A DNA stretch of 64,000 nt from Pseudobdellovibrionaceae bacterium (lineage in GTDB: Bacteria > Bdellovibrionota > Bdellovibrionia > Bdellovibrionales > UBA1609), in assembly GCA_030591685.1 (NCBI GenBank), contig JAUVAX010000001.1, positions 92,873-156,872 of the forward strand, in the 5' to 3' direction. A program made the position numbers and the translations under genes. The notes beneath the pieces were generated by a model that was not told where the DNA came from, made no database searches, and was given only the letters and a program-made list of their open reading frames with translations. Of this stretch, positions 40,929-51,483 are shown in pieces; the first letter of the stretch is position 1; the number at the start of each line of letters is the position of its first letter.

Positions 40929-41960
40929 GTGACAAAGACCATTCTAATATTTATTTTTTTAATACCCGGAGCAGTTATGGCAAAGAAACCTTGGCAAAAT
41001 AAAACCTGGACAGATGAAAGCATTAAAAATATATTAACCCCATTACAGTATAAGGTGACCCAAAAAGAGGGGACTGAAAAACCTTTTAAAAATAAATATT
41101 GGGATAATAAAAAACAGGGTATCTATGTAGACATAGTTTCAGGTGAACCCTTGTTTTTATCAAATGATAAGTTTAAATCAGGCACCGGTTGGCCGAGCTT
41201 TACTAAACCCCTTGTGCAAGAGAATATGATTTTCAAGCAAGACAAGGGGCTATTTTCTGTTCGCACAGAGGTTCGTAGCAAGCATGCTAACTCTCATCTC
41301 GGGCATGTTTTTGATGATGGCCCTGCCCCTTCGGGCAAAAGGTACTGTGTTAATTCAGCCTCTTTAAAGTTTATCCCCGCCGGTGAGCTTGAAAAAAATG
41401 GATACGGAGCGTTTTCAAAGCACTTTGAAGACGCTTCTAGTGCCGAATTAGCCACCTTTGCTGGTGGGTGTTTTTGGTGCATGGAGCCCCCATTTGAGGG
41501 GCTTGACGGCGTCTATAGTGTGATCTCAGGGTATATGGGCGGCACAAAAAAAAAACCCACCTATAAACAAGTATCAGCAGGGCTTACCAAATACGCCGAG
41601 GTCGTACAGGTTAAATTTAACCCCAAAAAAATCACCTATAATGAGTTAATTGAAATTTTTTGGCAAAATATCGACCCTACAACTAAAGACGCACAGTTTG
41701 TCGACAAAGGCTCACAGTACCGTACAGCTATATTTACCCATAGTGACACTCAAAGTACCATTGCCCTTAAGTCTAAAAGTGAACTCAACTCTTCAAAAAA
41801 ATTCAATAAGTCCATTGTTACTGAGATTACAAAAGCCACCCAATTTTACCCCGCAGAAGACTACCACCAGGACTATTACAAAAAAAAACCCATACGCTAT
41901 AAGTTTTATAGGTTTAATTCAGGTCGTGACACATTTTTAAATAAATTTTGGAAAAAATAA
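40929..41960 (+). CDS. msrBA: MsrB-MsrA fusion peptide-methionine sulfoxide reductase with signal peptide
   Basis: MsrB region [13 protein letters not shown]...[17 protein letters not shown]...[11 protein letters not shown]; MsrA region [21 protein letters not shown]. Confidence 0.95.
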   Translation: MTKTILIFIFLIPGAVMAKKPWQNKTWTDESIKNILTPLQYKVTQKEGTEKPFKNKYWDNKKQGIYVDIVSGEPLFLSNDKFKSGTGWPSFTKPLVQENMIFKQDKGLFSVRTEVRSKHANSHLGHVFDDGPAPSGKRYCVNSASLKFIPAGELEKNGYGAFSKHFEDASSAELATFAGGCFWCMEPPFEGLDGVYSVISGYMGGTKKKPTYKQVSAGLTKYAEVVQVKFNPKKITYNELIEIFWQNIDPTTKDAQFVDKGSQYRTAIFTHSDTQSTIALKSKSELNSSKKFNKSIVTEITKATQFYPAEDYHQDYYKKKPIRYKFYRFNSGRDTFLNKFWKK

Positions 41961-42060
41961 TTTAATACTGAGCTACGAGATGAACGCTAGGACCACCACT
42001 GACAGAGTATCCATTAGGTAATAGCTCACCAAAACTATCCGTTAAATGAGCTCTAGAGGC

Positions 42061-43935
42061 TCATTTAATACCGTTTTGGTCCCAAAGGGTAATGAGCTCT
42101 TGTTCATCTAGGGTTTCTTTTTTAATCAACTCTTTGACAGCGGCCTCTATAAATACTTTATTTTTGTTAATCAGCTCTGTTGTTTTTTCGCGGCACCGTT
42201 CAAGTATTTGACTGACTTCTTTATCAATAATTTGGCTGGTCAACTCACTCATTGAAGACTTTTGCTCAAAAGGATAGTTTGAATTTAAAAACTGTTGTCC
42301 TCTTTGCTCGTAGGTAGGAAGCCCCAGTTCATCGCTCATTGAGTATTGAGTGACCATGGCTCTTGCTATGTCTGTTGCTTTATTAAGGTCATCACTGGCG
42401 CCGGTAGAAACATCATGAAAAAACGTTTGCTCACTGACTCGGCCCCCAAGTAAAACTTCTATTTTTTCCTCTAACTGAGTCTTAGTGTGTAAGTACCTAT
42501 CTTCAGTGGGGCGCTGAAGTGTATACCCTAAGGCACCAACACCTCGTGGGATAATACTTACCTTTTGAACACGGTCCTGACACTTGAGCGCTAAGGCGGC
42601 GGTCACATGTCCCATTTCATGATAAGCCACTCGGCGCTTTTCCTCGGGGTTTATAATGCGGTTTTTTCTCTCTAATCCGGCAACAATTCTCTCAATTGCA
42701 GAGGTGAAGTCTTTTTCAGTGACATGCTTACCCTTTCTCCGGGTGGCCACAAGGGCGGCCTCATTAACAAGGTTCTCTATGTCAGCCCCTGAAAACCCAG
42801 GCGTAAGTGCGGCAACATTTTTTAATAAAATATTCGGATCTAAGGTTATTTTTTTGCAATGTATTTTTAGTATGGCCACTCGACCCGTAATATCTGGTTT
42901 ATCTATTAATACTTGTCTATCAAAGCGACCACTACGCAAAAGCGCTGGATCTAAAACCTCTGGCCTGTTTGTGGCTGCAAGCAGTATAACTCCGCCCTTA
43001 GAGTCAAAACCATCTAACTCAGCAAGAAGTTGGTTTAAGGTTTGCTCTTTTTCATCATTACCCCCTGAACCACTAAAGCCACCCATTCTAGCCTTACCGA
43101 GAGCATCTAACTCATCTATAAATATAATACATGGGGAGTTTTCGCGGGCCTGTTCAAAAAGGTCTCTCACCCTAGCGGCTCCCATGCCGACAAACATTTC
43201 TACAAACTCTGACCCGTTGATATAGTAAAACGGAACGTTAGCCTCGCCAGCAACCGCACGAGCCATTAATGTCTTACCTGTACCTGGAGGGCCAACAAGA
43301 AGAACCCCCCTCGGGGCCCGACCTCCTAATTTACCAAACTCACTAGGGTCCTTTAAGAACCCTACAATTTCCTTTAACTCCTCCTTTGCCTCTTCTACAC
43401 CGGCAATATCGGCAAAGGTGGTGGCTATGCCCTTTTCTACATAAACCCTTGCTTTAGATTTAGTCATAGAAAGAAGCCCACCCCCTGCGGAGCCCATCCC
43501 ACGCTTCAGAACAAAGTTCCAGAACAACAAAATCATAGCAATTGGGAACACCCAAGACATTAGAGAGCCTATCAAAGTACTTTTAGGAGCACCCTTAATG
43601 TTGACGCCTTTTAAGTAAAGTTTCTTAGTGAGCTCATCGTCTTTAACGGGCACTGTAGTGATAACGTTCACCTTGTCGGGGCCCTGGTCCTTTAATTCTG
43701 CTCGAATTTTGTTTTCTGAAACAAGGACTTCTTTAACCTGGTCTCCGTTAAGGTAGTCTAAAAATTCTGTATAACTGACATTTCTGCCTTTGGGTGCATA
43801 AAAATACTGTGCTGCTAATAACACCACCCAAATAACAGCAAAATAATGAAAATAGCCCCATTTTTGTGGTTTGGGGCCTAAGTATTTTTCTGTCTTTTTG
43901 CTCTTTTTAGCTTTATCTTTTATTGCAGGTGCCAT
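42061..43935 (-). CDS. ftsH: ATP-dependent zinc metalloprotease FtsH
   Basis: [49 protein letters not shown]. Confidence 0.98.
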   Translation of the reverse strand: MAPAIKDKAKKSKKTEKYLGPKPQKWGYFHYFAVIWVVLLAAQYFYAPKGRNVSYTEFLDYLNGDQVKEVLVSENKIRAELKDQGPDKVNVITTVPVKDDELTKKLYLKGVNIKGAPKSTLIGSLMSWVFPIAMILLFWNFVLKRGMGSAGGGLLSMTKSKARVYVEKGIATTFADIAGVEEAKEELKEIVGFLKDPSEFGKLGGRAPRGVLLVGPPGTGKTLMARAVAGEANVPFYYINGSEFVEMFVGMGAARVRDLFEQARENSPCIIFIDELDALGKARMGGFSGSGGNDEKEQTLNQLLAELDGFDSKGGVILLAATNRPEVLDPALLRSGRFDRQVLIDKPDITGRVAILKIHCKKITLDPNILLKNVAALTPGFSGADIENLVNEAALVATRRKGKHVTEKDFTSAIERIVAGLERKNRIINPEEKRRVAYHEMGHVTAALALKCQDRVQKVSIIPRGVGALGYTLQRPTEDRYLHTKTQLEEKIEVLLGGRVSEQTFFHDVSTGASDDLNKATDIARAMVTQYSMSDELGLPTYEQRGQQFLNSNYPFEQKSSMSELTSQIIDKEVSQILERCREKTTELINKNKVFIEAAVKELIKKETLDEQELITLWDQNGIK

Positions 43936-44244
43936 TAATTTACTTCCCTTTAGATTAACTCTACCCCTGACTCTAGTAACAAAAAACTAGAAAGTTAATT
44001 GTTTTGTGAATTTTAAAAATTTTACCCAGTATTTTAGTTACAACTGTAAATATTAGACCTGCTCAACGCGACATAATAACAGAGCATCCCCTCTTTGAAA
44101 AATTATAGGGATCTCATATAAAAATCCTATAAAAAACTCCATCAAAGTCATCACGGCTTATTAAGTGATTAAAATCATATCAAACTGATCTGTTTTAATT
44201 TTACTAAGGATTAATTTAAATAGAGTCTTTAATTAATCATTACA

Positions 44245-45114
44245 TTAGGATTTTTGAAAAAAGCCTAACGAAGCTGAGATATAAAATTTACCGGCACTTG
44301 TAATGATCGGGATAATAATAGAGGGCCCCGAGCCAAGCGAATTAACAAGAGTTGATGTTCTGTTACAGCTCATGGGGATTAAACTATCCAATTTACAACC
44401 TAAACCCATAAACTCAGTACGCACCTGTCCATAAATCATATTTATGATTTCAACATGCATATCTTTAATGTCAGGAGTGAGCTCAGTAAAATGCTCCTCA
44501 AATAAATGTTCTGCCATATTGAAAAAAGTCTGTTTAGGAAAGCTCACACTAAAAAAACCAGTAAAGCTCTCCGTTTTTATAGGGGTATATGCTGTTGAAA
44601 AGGGCTCAAAAGGGAGCTCCTTTTTATAAGGTAAAGGTATTAACGAACTTACATTACTTGCATACCCCATTGTCGTGATCACACTCACAGAGGACTTTAC
44701 AAACATACTTATTAATTCAGCATCTAGGGATATTTTTCTAAATCTATCTGCATCAGGATGAAGGTAGTGGTGAATTTTCTCTGCAATTGAATCCTGATTT
44801 AAACTGATATCTATAACATGTATGTTTTTATAATCTCTAAATGTAACAAGCGCCTCTTCTATAGCCCTAGTTAGTAATATAAGTGGCGTTTGCCGATTCA
44901 TTTGACTTTTCTTAAGGGCCTCTACAATACTGGTAGTACTATCCTCATGGGTGTCATAAAACTTGCAAATACCATTAAACTCTTGCACGTCAGTGACCTT
45001 AAGACCCTCTGAAGATCCTTTGGCTAAATGGACAGAGTAGTTTTTTTGTAATTTCTCACAAAAAAGCTCAGACATATCATGCGATGATTCTTGAATAAAA
45101 AGTAACTTTTCCAT
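44245..45114 (-). CDS. Pseudo-receiver plus CheX/CheC-like domain protein
   Basis: CheX-like D-x3-E-x2-N signature (DMHVEIINMIYGQ) with Pro about 22 residues later (DSLIP), GSGPSIIIPI; paralogous to 59997-60887. Confidence 0.7.
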   Translation of the reverse strand: MEKLLFIQESSHDMSELFCEKLQKNYSVHLAKGSSEGLKVTDVQEFNGICKFYDTHEDSTTSIVEALKKSQMNRQTPLILLTRAIEEALVTFRDYKNIHVIDISLNQDSIAEKIHHYLHPDADRFRKISLDAELISMFVKSSVSVITTMGYASNVSSLIPLPYKKELPFEPFSTAYTPIKTESFTGFFSVSFPKQTFFNMAEHLFEEHFTELTPDIKDMHVEIINMIYGQVRTEFMGLGCKLDSLIPMSCNRTSTLVNSLGSGPSIIIPIITSAGKFYISASLGFFQKS

Positions 45115-45521
45115 CTAGTTAGAATAACATTTTTTTCAGTTAACAAATAAAAAACTAAGTTAACGTTTACCTTTTTTTACCAATGCACACTGATATCAAT
45201 AACATAGCACGTGCTGTTGATTAAATTACCTGTTTCAAGTCGGGAGAAGTATAATTATGAAACAACTCATTCCCAATTTTAAACAAAACTCAACTTCTTA
45301 AAATCTCGACTTGGACCAGTTAGTGCTTGAAAAAGAAACAGCTTCAACCCCATTAAACCTTCAAAAAATGACTAAATGTAGTTAGTTAGCCCATTTACTG
45401 TGGTTTTTTTTCATTTAATGTATAAGTCATTAATAAATGACTCTATAAATATTACATAGTCATTTTATGAAACTCACAAATTATAATCTGTATGCTATAG
45501 ATTTTTTATTAGGCGACCCCT

Positions 45522-45560
45522 TGTGGCTTTATTATCTCTCTTTGCTCAAATAAAGCCACA
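45522..45560. promoter_or_regulatory. Perfect 12-bp inverted repeat, hairpin upstream of 45602 ORF
   Basis: TGTGGCTTTATT / AATAAAGCCACA with a 15-nt loop. Confidence 0.5.
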
Positions 45561-45601
45561 TAAGTATAGCTGGGGTCAAAACACACAACAGGGGGGAATT
45601 C

Positions 45602-46075
45602 ATGAACAAATCACTAATGACAGTAATAATGGTTACAACCTTTATGTTTACCGTAGCCAATGCCGCTGAAGAGAACTTTAACTTATCTTGTACTGAGGGT
45701 GAATACTCAGCAAGCCTAGTTAATATTTACAAAGAGGGGATTAATAAAAAAGAACGTGGCCGTATTTACTATGGCAATACTGTCGCTGAAATTTCGTGCC
45801 CAAAGTATGTATTTTATGGTTTAGAGAAGGGTTATGGTTTTGTGTGTGCCGGGGTATGGGATTATGATTTAAAGTGGGATGATGAAAAAAACAAACCCTC
45901 AAAAACACGAATTGACACTGTCGTTATTGTAAATATTTATAAAGACAAATCAAACACTAGTAATGTTACAGGGTGGAAGGCTAAATTTACTGGACCTATA
46001 ATGTATGGCAAAACAGAACTCATACTCGACTGTGTATTGACCGCTAAATTGAACACTGTACCTGTTGCTAAATAA
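45602..46075 (+). CDS. hypothetical secreted protein
   Basis: Signal peptide MNKSLMTVIMVTTFMFTVANAA; upstream GGGGGG-rich SD-like region. Confidence 0.6.
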   Translation: MNKSLMTVIMVTTFMFTVANAAEENFNLSCTEGEYSASLVNIYKEGINKKERGRIYYGNTVAEISCPKYVFYGLEKGYGFVCAGVWDYDLKWDDEKNKPSKTRIDTVVIVNIYKDKSNTSNVTGWKAKFTGPIMYGKTELILDCVLTAKLNTVPVAK

Positions 46076-46233
46076 TTTTATAAGTTTTTAATAAAACCTA
46101 ACTATTCACTTATCTCTGTCGCAATAGTAACAGAGATATCGACACTCTAGGGCCATACAGTCAATATTTGACTTTATTCATTTTTTTTAAAAGGCTGCTA
46201 GTCAATATTTTTTTAAGGCAACAACTCTTGTAC

Positions 46234-47343
46234 TTAAAAATTACTAAATAATTGCATTTTATTATTAAAAACTATGTCCTCAGGGTAAGAGTTACGACTC
46301 CCGTACTCAATACCCGCATAAGATGAGTGCAAATAACCCACTAACTGCCACCCTTTAAATAAACTACGCCGCTTAAAGAGTTTCACGTCTATATCTCCTA
46401 AAAGAGCCTCGTAATCATGGAACACCTCACCATTTGGGGTCATAAACTGTAAATCCATAAATTTAGATTTTGGAGCAAAAGCTGAAATTACAATTTTGTG
46501 TTTTCCGTTTCGACTAACGCCCTTTATTTCCCACTTTCCATAATTTATATCTACAGATACAAAATCTAAATCATTGGGGCGAAATTTATACTCTTTACCC
46601 TTATACTTTAAGCCTATACATACCCCCTCATAAAAGCTCGGTATGCCGAATATATCTGGCCTACCCCCTCCGATTACAAGGGCTGTGTCAGGTGAATCAT
46701 CAAACTTATTTGAAACAATCCATGTCCACCACTCAGGAAAGCTCTTGCCCCAGTTGCGGTCCTGATAACAGGGGGCATTTTTAAAGGTATTTACTTTTCC
46801 ATCTACAATAATTTGTCCTGAGCAACGAGCATCAGCCTGCACAGGGTACCACTCAATGTTGGTAATGTTTCGACCTAACATCCACCCCTCTGCATTAAAA
46901 CTCCATCTTTTTTTAATATGAATATCCCAAGAATACTCACCATGAGGCTCTAAAAGAGCCCCTGTAATCCTCTCGTCCGTTGCCTGACCTGAGGGGAGTG
47001 AAACTAGTGTTTCATCATAGCTCGAAGCAAATTGATCTACACGGTATGTGCCTTCTAATATTCGAAGTTTTTTAAAATCACCCAACCCCACATAAGAGCG
47101 TGATGAAATATTTTTATGTTCTATATCCCAAGGGTTAACTACCCCATAAACAAAGTAATAGGCCTGCTTAGTTTCAGGTATAATTACCTTATAATACCAC
47201 CATTCGTACCAAGGCTTAGAGTTCACTTTACCATTTTTACTTTCAATATTTTTGCGATTCCACATATAGGCATTAAAATCTGGACTCGCAACGCCAGAAC
47301 TAGATAATAAAATAAAACTAATAACTAAAAGTACCGTCTTCAT
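46234..47343 (-). CDS. tocopherol cyclase family-like secreted protein
   Basis: KPWYEWWYYKVIIPETKQAYYFVYGVVNP and CYQDRNWGKSFPEWWTWIVSNKFD...ALVIGGGRP pattern; signal peptide. Confidence 0.7.
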   Translation of the reverse strand: MKTVLLVISFILLSSSGVASPDFNAYMWNRKNIESKNGKVNSKPWYEWWYYKVIIPETKQAYYFVYGVVNPWDIEHKNISSRSYVGLGDFKKLRILEGTYRVDQFASSYDETLVSLPSGQATDERITGALLEPHGEYSWDIHIKKRWSFNAEGWMLGRNITNIEWYPVQADARCSGQIIVDGKVNTFKNAPCYQDRNWGKSFPEWWTWIVSNKFDDSPDTALVIGGGRPDIFGIPSFYEGVCIGLKYKGKEYKFRPNDLDFVSVDINYGKWEIKGVSRNGKHKIVISAFAPKSKFMDLQFMTPNGEVFHDYEALLGDIDVKLFKRRSLFKGWQLVGYLHSSYAGIEYGSRNSYPEDIVFNNKMQLFSNF

Positions 47344-47443
47344 ATCCCCTCACTCCCCTTTATTTAACTAACCCTAATTACAGATACACCTTTTTAGTAT
47401 CAATAAAATATTTCTCAAGCTGAAACCCCATAATATATTCTGC

Positions 47444-48745
47444 TTAATTCATTTTCGGGGTTAGTCTACTCATTTTATCCTGTACCGAATCAATAAGAGC
47501 CTTCTCAAATTCGACATTGCTCTTATAAACATACCCCATTGTACTTTGCCAGTACTTGGCCTCTTCCATGCAAAGGTAAAAAAATACTTTTTTGTGCCAT
47601 GGCTTAAATGAATCAAACCCCAGTTTAAACATTTGATTCTTAATCTCTGAAGGGTAGGTCATCTTACCCTCCGGGTTTGCCACCATTGGCATTTGTAGTA
47701 TTTTGCTTTTAATGCTGTAGCCTCTGATTTTTTTTATTATTGGTTTTGGGTACGTTAATGCACCAAAAGACACCATGCCCACCTCACTTGAGGAAAACTG
47801 GTCTAGAACTTGCTGAATAATATTTTTATAACTCTTCTCCCATCCTACAAAATGAACCATAGGATGAAAATGAAAACCAACAATGACACCCTTGTCAGCT
47901 AATTTACGGGCCGCACCGATTCGCTCTGAAAAGCTTGCTGTTAAATGCTCCTCATTTAGGATCACCTCATCAGGGTTAAGGGACCATGTGCAAAATATAT
48001 TTTTTGGCACTTCAGTTTTTAAAAAATGTTTTATATTTTTAGACTTCGTTTTAAACTCAACAATAGCATTCGGCCATTTCTTTGAAAATTCAAACATATC
48101 GCTAAGAACACCGTTTGTATTACCCCACATCAATGCATCTGAAGACTGGCCCGTACCAATGTGGTATTTTTTTTGAGGGTCAAGTTTGATATTATTTAAT
48201 TTTTCTTTAAAGTTATCATCAAACTGCACTTTACCGTGCTTGTACATAGTTTGAATACTGCAATAACTACAGCCAAAACCACAGTTTTTAACGGCATCAA
48301 TAGTTTTTAAATTACAACATATGGTCTTTTCAGACTGCACAGGGCATTCGCCATAAATTTTGTTTTCTGAATTTTCTTTTGTAATTTCAATTCTTGAAGT
48401 ATTCAGGTCTTTTGGTTTTAGTGGAGGGACGTTTGTTTTAAAAATAACCCCTCTTTTTTTAAAATCATTCAAAAGAGTGTCTAGATTTTTAAAAGCCAGC
48501 TTCTTAAACTCGCGACCCTTTAGGTTAGACTCGGACCGCCAACCGTCCCAGTAACTTATAAAACTCTTCTCCTCCCACATATTAAAATCTAAAACAGACT
48601 CCACTGTTTTTTTTAATTCCTGAAGAGTAAATAAATTATCTAAGGCTAGTTTTTGAACCTGCTCTTGGCTCTTAGGGTCAAGGGCATGAAAGGGTGTTTG
48701 AACCCTTATTTTATTAAATTTACTTGATATATAAATCTTATTCAT
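47444..48745 (-). CDS. radical SAM protein, spore photoproduct lyase-like
   Basis: KNCGFGCSYCSIQ (CX3CX2C), TWSLNPDEV, KGVIVGFHFHPMVHFVGWEKSY. Confidence 0.75.
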   Translation of the reverse strand: MNKIYISSKFNKIRVQTPFHALDPKSQEQVQKLALDNLFTLQELKKTVESVLDFNMWEEKSFISYWDGWRSESNLKGREFKKLAFKNLDTLLNDFKKRGVIFKTNVPPLKPKDLNTSRIEITKENSENKIYGECPVQSEKTICCNLKTIDAVKNCGFGCSYCSIQTMYKHGKVQFDDNFKEKLNNIKLDPQKKYHIGTGQSSDALMWGNTNGVLSDMFEFSKKWPNAIVEFKTKSKNIKHFLKTEVPKNIFCTWSLNPDEVILNEEHLTASFSERIGAARKLADKGVIVGFHFHPMVHFVGWEKSYKNIIQQVLDQFSSSEVGMVSFGALTYPKPIIKKIRGYSIKSKILQMPMVANPEGKMTYPSEIKNQMFKLGFDSFKPWHKKVFFYLCMEEAKYWQSTMGYVYKSNVEFEKALIDSVQDKMSRLTPKMN

Positions 48746-48899
48746 AGTTTACCTAGGGATAAAACAGCAACCTATCTAAAATAGCCTTAATTCGCAATCT
48801 AGATTGATTTTATTTAAAGGGACCCCCTCAAACTTATGTAAGCTTTTGTTATTAGATGGTTTTATTGATTTTACTAGTGTCAAATTCGACGCTTGGGGC

Positions 48900-49523
48900 T
48901 TAGTTTCTACTGTTATTGTCCTCAAAAAAATCAAAATCAATTGAAATGGCTGTTGCCAGCAGCACGGCTCGTTGATTGTCCGTCCATGCGCCCTGTCCGT
49001 AATCCAGCAAAAAACAGTCTGCATCTGTGAAAACTTCCTTAAGCACCCCTCCCCATTTTTTACTAATAGCGCCTTGAACTTTGCCGGAGCGATCAATGAT
49101 AGGAAAGGTCCATATTTTCCAAAATGGGCTTTTTACAGTCGCAAACACTCGGCCGTACTCATCACAAAGGTCATATTTTTTATTTAAAATTCCAAATCGA
49201 CGGCGTACAGCGCCGACCCTTACCCCTTCATTTGTTTCAATAAACATATTCGAAAAAAAGAAAAAGAATTTTCTTGAAAGATGAAGTACAGATTTTTTAC
49301 TCTCATTAAAAATATCAACACTAAACGGTCGATGGCTTCTTAAAAACTGTCGCCCAAGCGTCGTCATAAGGCCCTTGTGTCTTTCGGCCACAAACCCTAT
49401 TTCATTTTTATTTATATCCATAAGTTTATAACGATTAGCTGTTTCCCAGTTAATTATTATCTCTCCCCACTCTTTTACCTGCTGGATCATAATTTGTTGT
49501 GACTTATTAACTAATTGATTCAT
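48900..49523 (-). CDS. phospholipid scramblase-related (LURP-one-like) protein
   Basis: RRRFGILNKKYDLCDEYGRVFATVKSPFWKIWTFPIIDRSGKVQGAISKKWGG...DADCFLLDYG. Confidence 0.65.
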   Translation of the reverse strand: MNQLVNKSQQIMIQQVKEWGEIIINWETANRYKLMDINKNEIGFVAERHKGLMTTLGRQFLRSHRPFSVDIFNESKKSVLHLSRKFFFFFSNMFIETNEGVRVGAVRRRFGILNKKYDLCDEYGRVFATVKSPFWKIWTFPIIDRSGKVQGAISKKWGGVLKEVFTDADCFLLDYGQGAWTDNQRAVLLATAISIDFDFFEDNNSRN

Positions 49524-49592
49524 TATCTAAAACTCCTAAAGAATTTAATTTAAATGCCTTTGATGGCTCTGTTAAATTTGTACTATATCGAC

Positions 49593-50324
49593 TCACTCAT
49601 TGGTAGGCAATGGGTGAGCGCTTTTAATTTTAAAAAATTGATTAATCCACTGACCAATTATATCCTCATCCGTATCAACGTTTAAAGAGTTTACACCCTC
49701 ACGGTATGTGAGCTCTCCGAGCGACTCAACTCGCCCCTTCATTCGCATAAGTGAGTAGTCCTTTGTAAACTCTGGATGCCCTTGCATTGATAGTATATGA
49801 TCATCTATAGAATACATTTGATAGGGGCAGTAATCGCTGCACGCTAGAAGTTCTGCTCCTGATGGCAACTTAAGGACTTGATCCTGGTGAGAGTACAATA
49901 ACTTATAGCTTTTAACCTCTGGGTTCATCCAGATTTGAGTTTTTTTTATAATGGCCGATCGAACTCCAACGCCCCAGCCTTCGGCAGCTTTATTAGCAGC
50001 ACCGCCTAAACTCTGTGCAATCATTTGGTGGCCAAAACAAATCCCTAACTGCTTCACCTTTAACTTAGAAGCTTCAATAATAAACTTTGTTAACCAGTGA
50101 ATCCACGGCTCATCGTCATAAACTGACCTCGGTGACCCTGTAATTATCCACCCATCACACTCGGTGGCAGACAAAGGGTACTCACCCTGGGCTACTAAAA
50201 ATGGCGTGATTTGAGCCTCTGGCATAATTTTATTTAAATAATTTAAGCACATGGGTTGGTAGTGCCGTTGATAGCTATCAGGCGACCTATCATAGTGATA
50301 AACATTTAAAAGGCCGAGGTTCAT
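49593..50324 (-). CDS. class I glutamine amidotransferase-like protein
   Basis: WIITGSPRSVYDDEPWI; KQLGICFGHQMIAQSLGG; MQGHPEF. Confidence 0.88.
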   Translation of the reverse strand: MNLGLLNVYHYDRSPDSYQRHYQPMCLNYLNKIMPEAQITPFLVAQGEYPLSATECDGWIITGSPRSVYDDEPWIHWLTKFIIEASKLKVKQLGICFGHQMIAQSLGGAANKAAEGWGVGVRSAIIKKTQIWMNPEVKSYKLLYSHQDQVLKLPSGAELLACSDYCPYQMYSIDDHILSMQGHPEFTKDYSLMRMKGRVESLGELTYREGVNSLNVDTDEDIIGQWINQFFKIKSAHPLPTNE

Positions 50325-51475
50325 TTAAAAACCCTTTTAAAGGTCTTTAAAAATTGCTCTTCAGTGACCGGTACCATATTTGTTTGATGGCAGGGGTCTT
50401 TGAAGGCTTTTTGAGACAAGGGGCCTAATTGGTCCTCACTGACTCCATGGTTTTTTAAACCAAACTGAAGGCCTAAGGACTTAAAAAAGCTCGAGCACTG
50501 GAGCGCGAGAGTGTCCTGATTATATCCGTATTCATTAAAAATATATTTTACTCTTTGAATTTGCTTTAATTGACCTGAGTTTAATTGGCTGCTTTCAATA
50601 AACTCTATACAACCGGGCAAGCAAAGAGCATTGGCTAAACCATGGTGCATTCCGCACTCAGTAGATAAGGGGTGGGCCATTGAATGAATCATACCTAAAC
50701 CCTTTTGAAAGGCCGTCGCCCCCATGGTGGCTGCAATAAGCATTTTAGCTCTTGCCTGAACATTCGCCCCGTCTTTATATACCTTTGGCAGCTCAGAGAG
50801 AACTATACGCAAGCCCTCTAAAGCAATACCATCTGCCATTGGGTGAAACCCCGGGGCCATAAAAGCCTCTAAGTTATGTGTCAATGCATCTAACCCTGTT
50901 GCCACCGTTAAGTCGGGAGGAAGACCGATAGTAAAAGAAGGGTCTAAGACTGCAATTTTAGGCAACATATCAGGATGAAAAAAAATTGTTTTTGTATTTG
51001 TAGAGGCCAGTGTGACCACCCCACTTCGACCCACCTCTGACCCCGTCCCTGCTGTTGTTGGGATAGCGTACAACGGGGGCATATCGTTAACGATCAGTCG
51101 ATCTCCACCGAGAGCGTCATCATAGGGCTCTAAAGGGCCCTCATGGTTTACTCTAAGCATAATAACTTTTGCCACATCAATAGGGCTCCCCCCACCAAGG
51201 GCCACTAAGCAATCACAATCATGGTCTTTGTAAACAAGAATACCCCTCTCTACGTCCTCCTCAAGGGGGTTCGTGTGCGTCTCTGAAAAAATAGTTAACT
51301 TAAGTCCCTCTATACCAAATGGACCCTCTAATTTACTGACAAGACCCAGTTTAACAAGTGTTTTATCTGTAACTACTAAAGGCTTATGGTAACCACTCTT
51401 TTTAATAGCACTTGCTAGTGGTTGCAAACAGTCTTCACCATAAAAAATTGTTGTCGGGTAATTAAATTGCTGCAT
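50321..51475 (-). CDS. iron-containing alcohol dehydrogenase
   Basis: LVALGGGSPIDVAKV; YAIPTTAGTGSEVGRSGVV; GLDALTHNLEAFMAPGFHPMADG; KGLGMIHSMAHPLS. Confidence 0.93.
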   Translation of the reverse strand: MQQFNYPTTIFYGEDCLQPLASAIKKSGYHKPLVVTDKTLVKLGLVSKLEGPFGIEGLKLTIFSETHTNPLEEDVERGILVYKDHDCDCLVALGGGSPIDVAKVIMLRVNHEGPLEPYDDALGGDRLIVNDMPPLYAIPTTAGTGSEVGRSGVVTLASTNTKTIFFHPDMLPKIAVLDPSFTIGLPPDLTVATGLDALTHNLEAFMAPGFHPMADGIALEGLRIVLSELPKVYKDGANVQARAKMLIAATMGATAFQKGLGMIHSMAHPLSTECGMHHGLANALCLPGCIEFIESSQLNSGQLKQIQRVKYIFNEYGYNQDTLALQCSSFFKSLGLQFGLKNHGVSEDQLGPLSQKAFKDPCHQTNMVPVTEEQFLKTFKRVFK

Positions 51476-51483
51476 AGGTATCC

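Noticed and set aside
42656-43225. Plus-strand 189-aa ORF inside ftsH
   Set aside because: Antisense to the conserved FtsH AAA domain; typical shadow ORF.
46111-46138. TATCTCTGT/ACAGAGATA hairpin between convergent genes as terminator
   Set aside because: Good stem but low GC and no T-tract; not confident enough to list as a terminator.
48776-49096. Minus-strand 106-aa ORF overlapping the scramblase-like gene
   Set aside because: Overlaps a better-supported ORF in another frame; no recognisable domain.
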